Origin: DASRIA01 sp963768885
GTDB lineage: Bacteria; Actinomycetota; Thermoleophilia; Solirubrobacterales; JBBDJG01
DNA length: 64,000 bases
Assembly (NCBI GenBank): GCA_963768885.1
Contig: CAVYJN010000006.1
Location: forward strand, 124,001 to 188,000
Reading direction: 5' to 3'
Each line of letters starts with the position of its first letter. Within the stretch, counting starts at the first letter, position 1. The position numbers and the translations under genes were made by a program. Under the pieces are notes generated by a model that was not told where the DNA came from, did no database searches, and saw only the letters and a program-made list of their open reading frames with translations. This document shows positions 43,968-51,956 of the stretch, in pieces.

Positions 43968-43989
43968 ACCATAAAGCCGCCGCGCGGGC

Positions 43990-43995
43990 TATGAT
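43990..43995 (+). promoter_or_regulatory. Putative -10 (TATGAT) of the Zur-like gene
   Basis: TATGAT ends 8 bases before ATG 44004. TTACCA 18 bases upstream is a weak -35 and overlaps the right end of the operator. Confidence 0.5.
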
Positions 43996-44003
43996 CGGCC
44001 GCG

Positions 44004-44450
44004 ATGGGAGCAGGCCACCTCGCGAAGGACGAATGGCGCGAGCACGCGCTCGAGGAGCTGCGCCGCGCCGGTCACCGCAGCGGCGGCGCCCGCTCCGCGG
44101 TGGTCGACCTGATGGCGCGCCAGCACTGCTGCGTGACCGCGCAGGAGGTCTTCGACGGGCTGCGCGAGGACGGGCAGGTGGTCGGCATCGCGAGCGTGTA
44201 CCGGGCGCTCGACCTGCTTTCGCGGATGAACCTCGTGCACCGGCTCGACCTCGCCGACGCGGCCTACTACGAGCCCGCCCACCCGGGCGGTGAGCACCAC
44301 CACCACGTGGTGTGCGACCGCTGCGGCAAGGTCTCGCAGTTCGAGGACCAGGAGCTCGAGGCGGCGATCGAACGGCTCGCCGGCCGCCTCAAGTACACGG
44401 TCGCGGCGCACGACGTGGTGTTGCGCGGCTCGTGCCCCGACTGCCGCTAG
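44004..44450 (+). CDS. zur: Fur family metalloregulator, probably Zur
   Basis: 148 residues. A winged-helix half (RRAGHRSGGARSAVVDLMARQ, then VTAQEVFDGLREDGQVVGIASVYRALDLL) and a dimer/metal half with YYEPAHPGGEHHHHVVCDRCGKVSQFED and a closing GSCPDC. Two CxxC pairs form the structural zinc site and the His cluster is the sensory site. The divergent metal importer and the operator between them point to zinc (or manganese) control. The importer's ZnuA-like domain favours zinc. Confidence 0.9.
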   Translation: MGAGHLAKDEWREHALEELRRAGHRSGGARSAVVDLMARQHCCVTAQEVFDGLREDGQVVGIASVYRALDLLSRMNLVHRLDLADAAYYEPAHPGGEHHHHVVCDRCGKVSQFEDQELEAAIERLAGRLKYTVAAHDVVLRGSCPDCR

Positions 44451-44462
44451 CCGCTCCCCGAA

Positions 44463-44468
44463 TAGGAT
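44463..44468 (+). promoter_or_regulatory. Putative -10 (TAGGAT) of the GMC oxidoreductase
   Basis: TAGGAT ends 7 bases before GTG 44476. Leaderless layout. Confidence 0.45.
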
Positions 44469-44475
44469 CGGGGGC

Positions 44476-46428
44476 GTGGAGCTCAACGAGAGGCAGTGGC
44501 GCGCCCTCGGCGCGATCTGCGACACGTTCGCGCCCGGCACGGGCGGCGCCCCCGGCGCCTCCGAGATGGGCGTGCCGCGCGTGCTGGCCGACGCGCTCGA
44601 CATGAACCCGCGCAAGGCCGACCGTAAGCAGGTCGCGCAGCTTCTGTCGCTGTGGGACACGCGCCTGCTGACGGCGCTCGGCGGTGGCGGCCTCGAGCAC
44701 TTCAGCGAGCTGTCGCCGGAGCGCCGCGAGCGGGTGCTGCTCTCGTGGTGCGACAGCCGGTTGCCGCAGCGCCGCGCCGCGTTCCAGGCGCTGCGCAAGG
44801 GCGCGCTGCTCTTCTACTACATGGTCCCGGGCGAGAACGGCGCGCGCAGCCCGGTGTGGGATGCGATCGGATACGCGGGCCCGCTCGGCCCGCTCGAGAA
44901 CGCGCCGCCCAAGGCGATCCGCGTGCTCGACGTCGACCGGGACACCGATCTCGAATGCGACGTGTGCGTGGTCGGGTCCGGCGCGGGCGGCGGCACCGCG
45001 GCCGGCGTGCTGGCCGCGGCCGGCCTCGACGTCGTGGTGCTCGAGGCGGGCGACTACTACGACGACGGCGACTTCGACGGCGGAGAGCTCGAGGGCTACG
45101 GCCGCATGTACATGTACGGGGGCGGGGCCGCGACCAACGACCAGAGCGTCGGCCTGCTCGCGGGGAGCTGCCTCGGCGGCGGCACGACCGTCAACTACAC
45201 GACCTCGTTCCGCACCCCCGACGACGTGCGCGAGGAGTGGGCCTCGCACGGCGTGCCCGCCTTCGCGGGCGACGAGTACGGCCGCAGCCTCGACGCTGTG
45301 TGCGAGCGGCTCGGGGTCAACCAGGAGCACAACTCACCGTCCGCGCGGGAGCAGGTGCTGCACCGGGGCCTCGCGGACCTCGGGTGGCACGTGGACTCGA
45401 TGCCGCGCAACGTGCGCGGCTGCGACCAGGGCGAGAACTGCGGTTACTGCGGCTACGGCTGCCGGCTCGGCGCCAAGCAGTCGACGGTCAAGACATGGCT
45501 CGCCGACGCCCAGGAGGCGGGCGCGCGGATCGTCGTGCGCACGCGCGCGGAGCGGGTGACCGTCGAGGGGGGCGACGCGCGCGGGGTGCAGGCGCGCACC
45601 GCCGAGGGCCACAGGGTCACGGTGCGGGCGCGGGCGGTGGTCGCGGCATGCGGCGCGATCCAGACCCCCGCGCTGCTGCGTCGCTCCGGCCTCGCGAACG
45701 TCAACATCGGCCGCCACCTGCGCCTGCATCCCGCGACGGTGGTCTGGGGCGTGTTCGACGAGGAGGTGCGCCCGTGGGAGGGGACGATGCAGGCGATCTA
45801 CTCCGACGAGCACCGGTTCCTCGACGGTGGATACGGCGTCAAGTACGAGACGGCGGCGATCCACCCGAGCCTGCTGGTCACGTTCTCGCCCTGGCGCGGG
45901 GGCGCCGACCACGCACGGATCATGGAGGCGCTGCCCAACTCGGTCCCGATCGGCGTGCTGCTGCGCGACCGCGACGGAGGCGAGGTGAAGGTGGCGAAGG
46001 ACGGCAACCCGGTCGTGAAGTACCAGCTCTCCGACTACGACGTCGGTCACGTGAGGAAGGGCGCCGACGGCGCCGCGCAGATCCTCGAGGCGGCCGGCGC
46101 GCAGCGCATCTTCTCCTCGCATTCCCGCTCCGTCGCCTACCAGCCCGGGCGCGACGGCGGCCGCGAGCGGTTCATGCGCGACGCGGACGCGTGCGGCTGG
46201 GACGCCGGCCACTGCACGTACGGCTCGTTCCACATCATGGGATCGGCCCGCATGGGAGGCTCGCCGCACACGTCGGCGTGCAATCCGCGCGGTGAGACAT
46301 GGGAGGCCCGCAACCTCTACGTCTGCGACGGCTCGGCGTTCCCGACCGCGTCGGGCGTCAATCCGATGATCTCGATCGAGTCGATCGCGCACATGAACGC
46401 CTCCGCGCTCGCGTCGTCGTTGCGCTGA
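44476..46428 (+). CDS. GMC-type FAD oxidoreductase (long-chain alcohol oxidase-like)
   Basis: 650 residues. The first 150 residues are helical and lack the flavin motif. Then come VCVVGSGAGGGTAAGVLAAAG with VVLEAGDYY, SCLGGGTTVNYTTSFR (FAD shielding) and a cysteine-rich loop CDQGENCGYCGYGC. The C-terminus has FHIMGSARMGG and VCDGSAFPTASGVNPMISIESIA with the catalytic His/Asn pair of GMC enzymes. The helical front end resembles long-chain fatty-alcohol oxidases. The substrate is likely a fatty alcohol or sterol. Confidence 0.87.
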   Translation: MELNERQWRALGAICDTFAPGTGGAPGASEMGVPRVLADALDMNPRKADRKQVAQLLSLWDTRLLTALGGGGLEHFSELSPERRERVLLSWCDSRLPQRRAAFQALRKGALLFYYMVPGENGARSPVWDAIGYAGPLGPLENAPPKAIRVLDVDRDTDLECDVCVVGSGAGGGTAAGVLAAAGLDVVVLEAGDYYDDGDFDGGELEGYGRMYMYGGGAATNDQSVGLLAGSCLGGGTTVNYTTSFRTPDDVREEWASHGVPAFAGDEYGRSLDAVCERLGVNQEHNSPSAREQVLHRGLADLGWHVDSMPRNVRGCDQGENCGYCGYGCRLGAKQSTVKTWLADAQEAGARIVVRTRAERVTVEGGDARGVQARTAEGHRVTVRARAVVAACGAIQTPALLRRSGLANVNIGRHLRLHPATVVWGVFDEEVRPWEGTMQAIYSDEHRFLDGGYGVKYETAAIHPSLLVTFSPWRGGADHARIMEALPNSVPIGVLLRDRDGGEVKVAKDGNPVVKYQLSDYDVGHVRKGADGAAQILEAAGAQRIFSSHSRSVAYQPGRDGGRERFMRDADACGWDAGHCTYGSFHIMGSARMGGSPHTSACNPRGETWEARNLYVCDGSAFPTASGVNPMISIESIAHMNASALASSLR

Positions 46429-46447
46429 CGCGCTGACGATCGGCCCA

Positions 46448-46459
46448 CGGGCATGCCCG
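46448..46459. promoter_or_regulatory. 12-bp palindrome CGGGCATGCCCG
   Basis: Perfect palindrome in the 141-base gap before the DUF892 gene, 11-30 bases from a TTAAAA/CATAGG AT-rich patch that may be its promoter. Operator role is only possible. Confidence 0.2.
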
Positions 46460-46569
46460 CGTGTGTTAAAAGCCACGCATAGGGAATGAACAACCCGTAC
46501 TCGCGGCGCCGCCGGGATGGATCTGGACGATGCGGCCCGTCAATGCAACACGATGGAAGGGAGGCTTCC

Positions 46570-47344
46570 GTGGCGGAGCTGAATGCACGCGACACGAAGC
46601 TCGTGCAGTACCTCAACGAGGCGCTCACGAAGGAGAAGCAGCTCGAGACGGCGCTGGAGGCGCACATCTCGATGACGACACTTGTGCCGTACCGCAAGCG
46701 GCTGAAGCAGCACCTGAGCGAGACCAAGCGCCACGCTCGGGAGGTGGAGCGCCGGATCAAGCGGCTCGGCGGTGAGACCAACGGCATCGGCGGCGTCGTG
46801 CAGGACGTCGCGGCAAAGGGCGCGGCGCTCGCGCAGGGGCCGATCCACGCCGTGCGCGGCACCAGCGAGCAGGAGGTGCTGCTCAAGAACGCGCGCACGG
46901 AGTTCAAGGAGGAGGCCGAGGAGATCGGCACGTACACGATGATCGAGAACCTCGCCCTGAAGGTCGGCGACCGCGACACGGCCAAGCTCGCAAAGGCGAT
47001 CCTGCGCGAAGAGAAGCGCATGGCGGGCTTTCTCGAGAAGCTGATCCCGCGGCTCACGAGCGCCGTCGCGCAGGCCGAGATCCCGGCGCGCGAGCGCAAC
47101 GGCGGCAGGCGCCGCACGACCGCGCGCAAGGCGACCGGCACCACGCGCACGCGCGGCGCGGCGTCGAGTCGCTCGGGCAGCGGAAGGAAGAGCGCTTCCA
47201 CGCGGTCGAGCGGATCCCGCTCCACCGCCCGGCGCAAGACCATCCGGCTCCTCGAGCCGGGCCTCGAAGGGCCGCACCACCGCGCGCCGCAAGACGGCGA
47301 GCCGCAAGACCGCGCGCCGCAAGACCGCGCGCAGCGCCCGCTAG
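46570..47344 (+). pseudogene. DUF892 (YciF-like) protein with H1-like basic tail, one frameshift
   Basis: GTG 46570 has a strong site GGGAGG 6 bases upstream. Residues 1-170 form a ferritin-like four-helix DUF892 domain (KLVQYLNEALTKEKQLETAL, HLSETKRHAREVERRIKRLGG, EEAEEIGTYTMIENLAL). The rest is a Lys/Arg/Ala/Ser tail. In the given sequence the frame is lost at 47240-47242. Removing one base yields SSSRASKGRTT followed by repeats of TARRKT and ends at TAG 47344, about 257 residues in all. A DNA-binding or condensing role for the tail is inference. Other families with this tail include HU-type proteins. Confidence 0.75.
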
Positions 47345-47366
47345 GGCGTCCGCGGAACTCCACTCC

Positions 47367-47399
47367 GGCCTCCGGTGGCGCCCCGCGCCATCGGAGGCC
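47367..47399. terminator. Long hairpin between convergent genes
   Basis: GGCCTCCGGTGGCGC (47367-47381), loop CCC and GCGCCATCGGAGGCC (47385-47399) pair over 15 bp with a single G-U. It sits in the 66-base gap between two convergent genes, so a bidirectional terminator without a U-run is likely. Confidence 0.8.
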
Positions 47400-47410
47400 C
47401 GTGCGGAGGC

Positions 47411-47959
47411 CTAGCGCTTCTGCGCGTTCGACCAGTCGCACAGGCCGCGGAAGGCGGCCTGCGCGAAGTCGTTGAATCCCGCGACGGCGAAGACCGTCGT
47501 GACCGTGCGCCCGGCGCGGGGGTGCGCGAGGCGCAGCCCCACGAACCCGAGCGCGGTCCACGCTCCCATGCAGCGGCTGCACGTGACCAGCTCGCCGACC
47601 GCACGCCGCGCGGCGCCGCCGCGCGGGCGCTTGCGGCCGGCGGGGTCGTCCACGAAGGGCTCCCGCACCCAGGTGCCGATCTTCTCGCGCGAGACCACCT
47701 TCGCGACCGCGAAGGTCGCGGCGGTCAACGGGATCAGCTCGCGGCCGAGCAGGCTGCGGACTTCGTCGTCGCGCCCGCGCGTGCCGACGATCAGGCCGGT
47801 CATCGCAACGGCGAAGACCGCGTTGAGCGCGCCGTACTCGGCGGCGCCCGGCTCCTCCTCGCGCCCGCGCAGGTTCTCGGGGGCGGGGAGCCCCGGAGCG
47901 GGCGACTCCTCGACCTTCAGGTCATGCAAGTCCGCGGGCTTGGCGGGGTCGGCTGCCAT
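47411..47959 (-). CDS. DUF1360 membrane protein
   Basis: 182 residues. After a 40-residue acidic lead it has hydrophobic segments YGALNAVFAVAMTGLIVG, ELIPLTAATFAVAKVVSREKIG and GRTVTTVFAVAGFNDFAQAAF. The conserved VTCSRCMGAWTALGFVGLRL with a CxxC sits at a membrane edge. This is the DUF1360 pattern (spore-coat-type small membrane proteins of unknown role). It is convergent with the DUF892 gene. Confidence 0.8.
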   Translation of the reverse strand: MAADPAKPADLHDLKVEESPAPGLPAPENLRGREEEPGAAEYGALNAVFAVAMTGLIVGTRGRDDEVRSLLGRELIPLTAATFAVAKVVSREKIGTWVREPFVDDPAGRKRPRGGAARRAVGELVTCSRCMGAWTALGFVGLRLAHPRAGRTVTTVFAVAGFNDFAQAAFRGLCDWSNAQKR

Positions 47960-47992
47960 GGGCCGCGCATTGTGGCAGCAAAGGCCGTTTGC

Positions 47993-48928
47993 TCAGGCGG
48001 TCGCGCCGGCCTTGCGGGCGCGCCGCAGGCCCTGCTTGGCGAGCAGGCCGTTGAAGAACAGCAGCAGCGTCTTGTTCGGGGGCGCGCGGAAGCCGCTCTC
48101 GGTGTGCGGGGCATACAGCGCGCCCTGCTCGTCGACCGTGAGCCACCCGGTGTGCTGGCGCGCCGAGAGCCCGATCAGCTTGGCGCGGTAGGAGTGCGCG
48201 ACCAGCCCCGCCCGCCGGCCGCCCGGCGGAAGCACGCGGCTGCTCGAGAGCCTGATGCCCTCCGGCCCGGCGTCGCCGATCTGCACCGGGACGATCTCCG
48301 GGTAGCCGTCGCCGCCCACGTACGCGACCAGCGCGTGGTCGAGCGCGCGCAACCGCCGCGCGGCGCGGACAGCGTCCACGCGCGGGGCGGTGCCCTTCTT
48401 GGGCTCGGCCTGGGCGGGCGGCTCGCCGGCATGCGGTGCACCGTGAACGTCCGCCGATCCGGCGCAGTCCAGGTTGTCCCAGACGCTCACGCGCGAGGCG
48501 TCCACGGCGACCGGCACGCGGTCCTGGTAGTACTCGCGCAGCCAGCGGTCCCAGAAGATCCTGCCCTCCTTGGGCGGTCCCATGAAGCGGGTCGCCGCCG
48601 GCTTGAGGGTGTTCTCCAGGTACTCCCGCGACGGTGCGACCGACGCCTGCGCGTCGCCCTGCACCAAGACGTAGTCCGGCGCCTCGGCGAAGCCGTGCTC
48701 GCGCGCGTGATAAGCCAGCGCGACGCGCGGGTTGCGGGCGATGCGCTCCAGCTTCTTCCCGAACCCGAGCGAGGTCGTGAACGACACCGTGCCGGCATCG
48801 CGGTCGCGCAGCCCGATCGGGGAGACCGCGGTCACCACGGCTCCCCCGGCCGGGGTCACGTACGCGAGCGCGGCGGTCAGGTCACCGCTGATCGCCTGGT
48901 CCGCCCGGTCCGGCCACGTGATCGCCAT
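47993..48928 (-). CDS. Split-barrel flavin-binding (PNPOx-like) protein
   Basis: 311 residues. Two barrel-type halves are visible. The first has GGAVVTAVSPIGLRDRDAGTVSFTTSLG, KLERIARNPRVALAYHAREHGF and YVLVQGDAQASV, the wording of pyridoxamine-5-phosphate-oxidase-like F420/FMN-binding proteins. The second repeats it weakly (LVAYVGGDGYPEIVPVQIGD). It may bind F420 or FMN and reduce small molecules. ATG 48928 was chosen over an ATG at 48958. TACGTT lies 10 bases upstream. Confidence 0.75.
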   Translation of the reverse strand: MAITWPDRADQAISGDLTAALAYVTPAGGAVVTAVSPIGLRDRDAGTVSFTTSLGFGKKLERIARNPRVALAYHAREHGFAEAPDYVLVQGDAQASVAPSREYLENTLKPAATRFMGPPKEGRIFWDRWLREYYQDRVPVAVDASRVSVWDNLDCAGSADVHGAPHAGEPPAQAEPKKGTAPRVDAVRAARRLRALDHALVAYVGGDGYPEIVPVQIGDAGPEGIRLSSSRVLPPGGRRAGLVAHSYRAKLIGLSARQHTGWLTVDEQGALYAPHTESGFRAPPNKTLLLFFNGLLAKQGLRRARKAGATA

Positions 48929-48981
48929 GATTCGCGGGAACGTACCCTGAAGTAACACGAGATGCCAGTCGAGGACGACAC

Positions 48982-49878
48982 ATGATTGTTCTGGTCACGG
49001 GAGCCCGCGGCCTGATCGGGTCTGCGCTGGCCGAGGCGCTCGCACGGCAGGAGCACGAGGTGGTGCGCCTCACCCGCTCGGCGCCCGCCGGCGCCGGCGA
49101 GTTCCAGTGGGACCCCGACGGGGGTGCGATCGACCGCGGTGCGTTCGAGGGGGTCGACGCGGTCGTCCATCTCGCCGGCGAGACCGTGGCCGGCCGCTGG
49201 TCCGACGCGAAGAAGCGCCGCATCCGCGACAGCCGGGTGAACGGGACCCGCCTGGTGAGCGAGACGATGGCGGCGCTCGACGGGCCTCCTCCGGTGCTCG
49301 TGTGCGCCTCGGCGATCGGCCTGTACGGCGATCGAGGTGACGAGCGGCTGACCGAGTCGAGCGCTCCGGGGAGTGGGTTCCTCGCCGACGTCGTGCGCGA
49401 ATGGGAGGCCGCCGCCGACCCGGCCCGCGCCGCGGGCATCCGCGTCGTGCACACGCGCTTCGGGATCGTGCAGAGCGCGGAGGGCGGCGCGCTCAAGACG
49501 ATGCTCCCGATCTTCCGGCTGGGGCTCGGCGGGCGCCTCGGGAGCGGCCGCCAGTACGTGAGCTGGGTGTCGATCGACGACACGGTCGGCGCGATCGCGT
49601 TCGCGCTCGCGCGCGACGACGTCTCCGGCCCGCTGAACGTCACCGCGCCCGAGCCGGTCACGCAGGCCGAGCACGCGCGCACGCTGGCGCACGTGCTGGG
49701 CCGGCCGGCGGTCCTGCCCGCGCCGGGGTTCGCGATCCGGGCCGCGCTCGGCGAGTTCGCCGGGGAGGTGCTGACGGGGGCGCGGGTCCTTCCGGAGCGG
49801 CTCTCCGGGCTGGGCTACGCCTTCCGCCACCGCGAGCTCGAGCCCGCTCTGCGCGAGCTGCTCGGGCGCGGGTCCTAG
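48982..49878 (+). CDS. TIGR01777 family SDR (SulA-like epimerase)
   Basis: 298 residues of an atypical SDR: VLVTGARGLIGSALAEAL, VVHLAGETVAGRWSDAKKRRIRDSRVNGTRL, ASAIGLYGDRGDERL, TRFGIVQSAEGGALKTMLPIFRLGLGG and VSWVSIDDTVGAIAFAL, each diagnostic of the TIGR01777 family found in bacteria and plastids. The C-terminal domain is the DUF1731-type helical end. The reaction is not known. It converges on the udgX gene with a 4-base overlap. Confidence 0.93.
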   Translation: MIVLVTGARGLIGSALAEALARQEHEVVRLTRSAPAGAGEFQWDPDGGAIDRGAFEGVDAVVHLAGETVAGRWSDAKKRRIRDSRVNGTRLVSETMAALDGPPPVLVCASAIGLYGDRGDERLTESSAPGSGFLADVVREWEAAADPARAAGIRVVHTRFGIVQSAEGGALKTMLPIFRLGLGGRLGSGRQYVSWVSIDDTVGAIAFALARDDVSGPLNVTAPEPVTQAEHARTLAHVLGRPAVLPAPGFAIRAALGEFAGEVLTGARVLPERLSGLGYAFRHRELEPALRELLGRGS

Positions 49879-50510
49879 CCCAGTTCGCGCGCGACGACGC
49901 GCAGGTCGGCGACCAGGTCCTCCATCGCCGCGGCGCGCGAATCGTCGTCGCCCGCGCGCAGGATCGAGGAGGGGTGGACGGTCGCCGTCACGCGTTCGGC
50001 GAGCGCGGACTCGACGAACCGCCCGCGCTCGCGCGTGACCCGGAAGTCGCGTCCCAGCAGCGCCTGCGCGGCGGTCGCGCCCAGGCAGACCAGCACGCGC
50101 GGCTGCACGAGCGCGAGCTCGGCGTCGAGCCAGGGGCGGCACGCGCGGACCTCCTCGAGGTTCGGCTTCTGGTGGATGCGGCGCTTGCCGCGGGGGCGCC
50201 ACTTGAAGTGCTTGACGACGTTCGTCACATAGACCAGGTCGCGATCGATGCCGGAGCGCTCGAGCGCCTGGTCGAGGACCCGACCGGCGGGCCCCACGAA
50301 CGGCCGGCCCTCGATGTCCTCGCGGTCACCGGGCTGCTCCCCGACCATCATCACCTCGGAGCGCTTCGCTCCCTCCCCGAAGACCGTCTGGGTGCCGGTC
50401 CGCCACAGATCGCAGGCGCGACAGCCGGCCGCCGCCGCGCGCAGCTCCTCGAGGCTGCCCGCGCCGGGCGGGACGGTGTCCGTGAGGCTGGTCTGGGCGT
50501 CGGAGGCCAC
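49875..50510 (-). CDS. udgX: UdgX-type uracil-DNA glycosylase
   Basis: 211 residues. Fe-S cysteines are seen at C30 and C33 (GCRACDLW) and further on in RACRPW and VLVCLG. Motif A is MVGEQPGDRED (55-65). The defining loop GKRRIHQKP lies at 108-116 with His113, the residue that in UdgX bonds covalently to the abasic sugar after uracil removal. Motif B is TVHPSSILRA. It is thus a suicide-type repair enzyme and not an ordinary family 4 glycosylase. TAGAAG lies 6 bases before GTG 50510. Confidence 0.95.
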   Translation of the reverse strand: MASDAQTSLTDTVPPGAGSLEELRAAAAGCRACDLWRTGTQTVFGEGAKRSEVMMVGEQPGDREDIEGRPFVGPAGRVLDQALERSGIDRDLVYVTNVVKHFKWRPRGKRRIHQKPNLEEVRACRPWLDAELALVQPRVLVCLGATAAQALLGRDFRVTRERGRFVESALAERVTATVHPSSILRAGDDDSRAAAMEDLVADLRVVARELG

Positions 50511-50534
50511 GACGGGCTTCTACCCGCGGGGGCG

Positions 50535-51386
50535 CTATCGCACGCGGAAGGAGAAGGGGCCCAGACGCACGCCGACCGTGCACGTGCAGCTGTTGCCCTG
50601 GATGTCCTGCTCGAAGCTGACGGTCCCGCGGTAGCGCCCGCGGCACCAGCGCTCGGCGCGTTGCCCGTCGCCGCCGAACGGCCTCACGAGGAAGCGCACG
50701 ACGCCGTCCTTGCGGTAGCGGATGCCGAGCGAGGTCGCCTCGATCTCCCCGCACCCGGGCGGGCCGTCCACCTTGATCGAGAAGTACTCGCCGCTCGAGG
50801 CCACCGGCTCGATCGCGCGGAAGCGGATCAGGAAGCGCTCCGCGCGGCCGCCGCGCGCGGGCGTGGCGGACGGGAAGGGCGAGGCGAGCACGCGCGAGCG
50901 CTCGCACCCCATCAGCCTGTCGGCGCGATCGGCGCTCACGCGGTCGCGCCCGGGACCGCAGCGCACCACGTCGCGGCGGCCGTTCGCGACGTTCACGGCG
51001 TCCGCTCCGGGGCCCGCCCAAACATGGTTGGTCCCGGAGGACAGTCCCCCGTAGGCGTATGCCGAGGGAGCGTCGTCGAGGCGATCCGCGCCGCCGCCGC
51101 CGAGCAGGCGGTCGGTGCCGGGGCCGCCGATCAGGATGTCCCGGCCGCCGCCGCCCGAGATGCGGTCACGGCCGGGCCCGCCCTCGAGGCAGTCGCGTCC
51201 CGCGCCGCCGAAGATGTTGTCGTTGCCGTCCATGCCGAGCACGTGGTTGGCGGCCGCGTTCACGCTCAGGCGCTCGGACGCGGCGGTTCCCTGGATCAGG
51301 GCTCCGCAACCGGCCGCCGCCGCCGCCTGCGCGGGCAGGACCGCGAGCGCCGTCGACACGGCCACGAGCGCGAGGATCGGGCGCAT
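50535..51386 (-). CDS. Secreted RTX-repeat calcium-binding protein
   Basis: 283 residues. The signal peptide is ILALVAVSTALAVLPAQAAAA. Residues 50-105 carry consecutive nonapeptide-like RTX units (MDGNDNIFGGAGRD, EGGPGRDRISGGGGRD, IGGPGTDRLLGGGGAD) expected to form a calcium parallel beta-roll. A cysteine-containing C-terminal half of about 150 residues has no recognised fold. It is short for an RTX toxin, with no protease or lipase domain, so a structural surface role is more likely. TAACGT lies 6 bases before the ATG. Confidence 0.85.
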   Translation of the reverse strand: MRPILALVAVSTALAVLPAQAAAAAGCGALIQGTAASERLSVNAAANHVLGMDGNDNIFGGAGRDCLEGGPGRDRISGGGGRDILIGGPGTDRLLGGGGADRLDDAPSAYAYGGLSSGTNHVWAGPGADAVNVANGRRDVVRCGPGRDRVSADRADRLMGCERSRVLASPFPSATPARGGRAERFLIRFRAIEPVASSGEYFSIKVDGPPGCGEIEATSLGIRYRKDGVVRFLVRPFGGDGQRAERWCRGRYRGTVSFEQDIQGNSCTCTVGVRLGPFSFRVR

Positions 51387-51392
51387 GCGAGC

Positions 51393-51398
51393 ACGTTA
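51393..51398 (-). promoter_or_regulatory. Putative -10 (TAACGT) of the RTX-repeat gene
   Basis: Minus-strand TAACGT ends 6 bases before ATG 51386. Leaderless layout. Confidence 0.45.
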
Positions 51399-51443
51399 GA
51401 CGCGGATCGGCGCCCTCCTGCCGGGCGCTGGACGCATGGCCGA

Positions 51444-51449
51444 TAGGGT
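51444..51449 (+). promoter_or_regulatory. Putative -10 (TAGGGT) of the HIT gene
   Basis: TAGGGT ends 8 bases before GTG 51458. Leaderless layout. Confidence 0.45.
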
Positions 51450-51457
51450 GCGCGGCC

Positions 51458-51892
51458 GTGTCCGCTCCGGCTGATTGCAGGTTCTGCGCGATCGCGCGCG
51501 GCGACGCCGAGGCGCGCGTCGTGCTCGAGGGCGAGCGCACGCTCGGCTTCCTCGATCGCAGGCCGCTGTTCCCGGGCCATGTGCTCCTGATCCCACGCGA
51601 GCACCACGAGACGATGGCCGATGCGAGCCCGGACCTGATCGCCGCGCTGTTCGCGGACGCCCGCCGGCTCGCGGTGGCCGTCGAGCACGGGCTGGGCGCC
51701 GATGGGTCGTTCGTCGCGGTCAACAACCGCGTGAGCCAGAGCGTTCCCCACCTGCACGTTCACGTCGTGCCGCGCCGCCGCAAGGACGGCCTGCGCGGGT
51801 TCTTCTGGCCCCGCAACGCGTATCGCGACGACGCGCACGCGGACGAGGTCTGCGCGACGCTGCGGCAGGCGCTGGAACGGATCGCGGGCTGA
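51458..51892 (+). CDS. HIT family nucleotide hydrolase/transferase
   Basis: 144 residues. It starts with a CxxC (DCRFCAIARGD), has LGFLDRRPLFPGHVLLIPREHHETMAD in two strands, and ends with the histidine triad QSVPHLHVHVVPRR. This is the standard Hint/HIT layout that cleaves adenosine phosphoramidates or dinucleoside polyphosphates. The last 35 residues (GFFWPRNAYRDDAHADEV) match the actinobacterial subgroup. GTG 51458 is fixed by the leaderless hexamer. Confidence 0.92.
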   Translation: MSAPADCRFCAIARGDAEARVVLEGERTLGFLDRRPLFPGHVLLIPREHHETMADASPDLIAALFADARRLAVAVEHGLGADGSFVAVNNRVSQSVPHLHVHVVPRRRKDGLRGFFWPRNAYRDDAHADEVCATLRQALERIAG

Positions 51893-51956
51893 GGAAGGCC
51901 CGCGGGCGGGCGCGGCGAAGATAGGCGCCGATGAGCAACGAACGGACAGGAGGGCC

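Noticed and set aside
44004..44450. Regulator as Fur (iron) instead of Zur
   Set aside because: The divergent operon is a ZnuA/ZnuB/ZnuC-type importer with a His-rich ATPase tail, and the shared operator links the regulator to it; iron control is less likely, though manganese stays possible.
47260..47344. Short tandem repeat of about 18 bases (CGCCGCAAGACC-like)
   Set aside because: It encodes the basic TARRKT tail of the DUF892 protein and is not a mobile or CRISPR-type repeat.
50535..51386. Tandem DNA repeats resembling a repeat array
   Set aside because: They are coding RTX nonapeptide repeats in a single intact frame.
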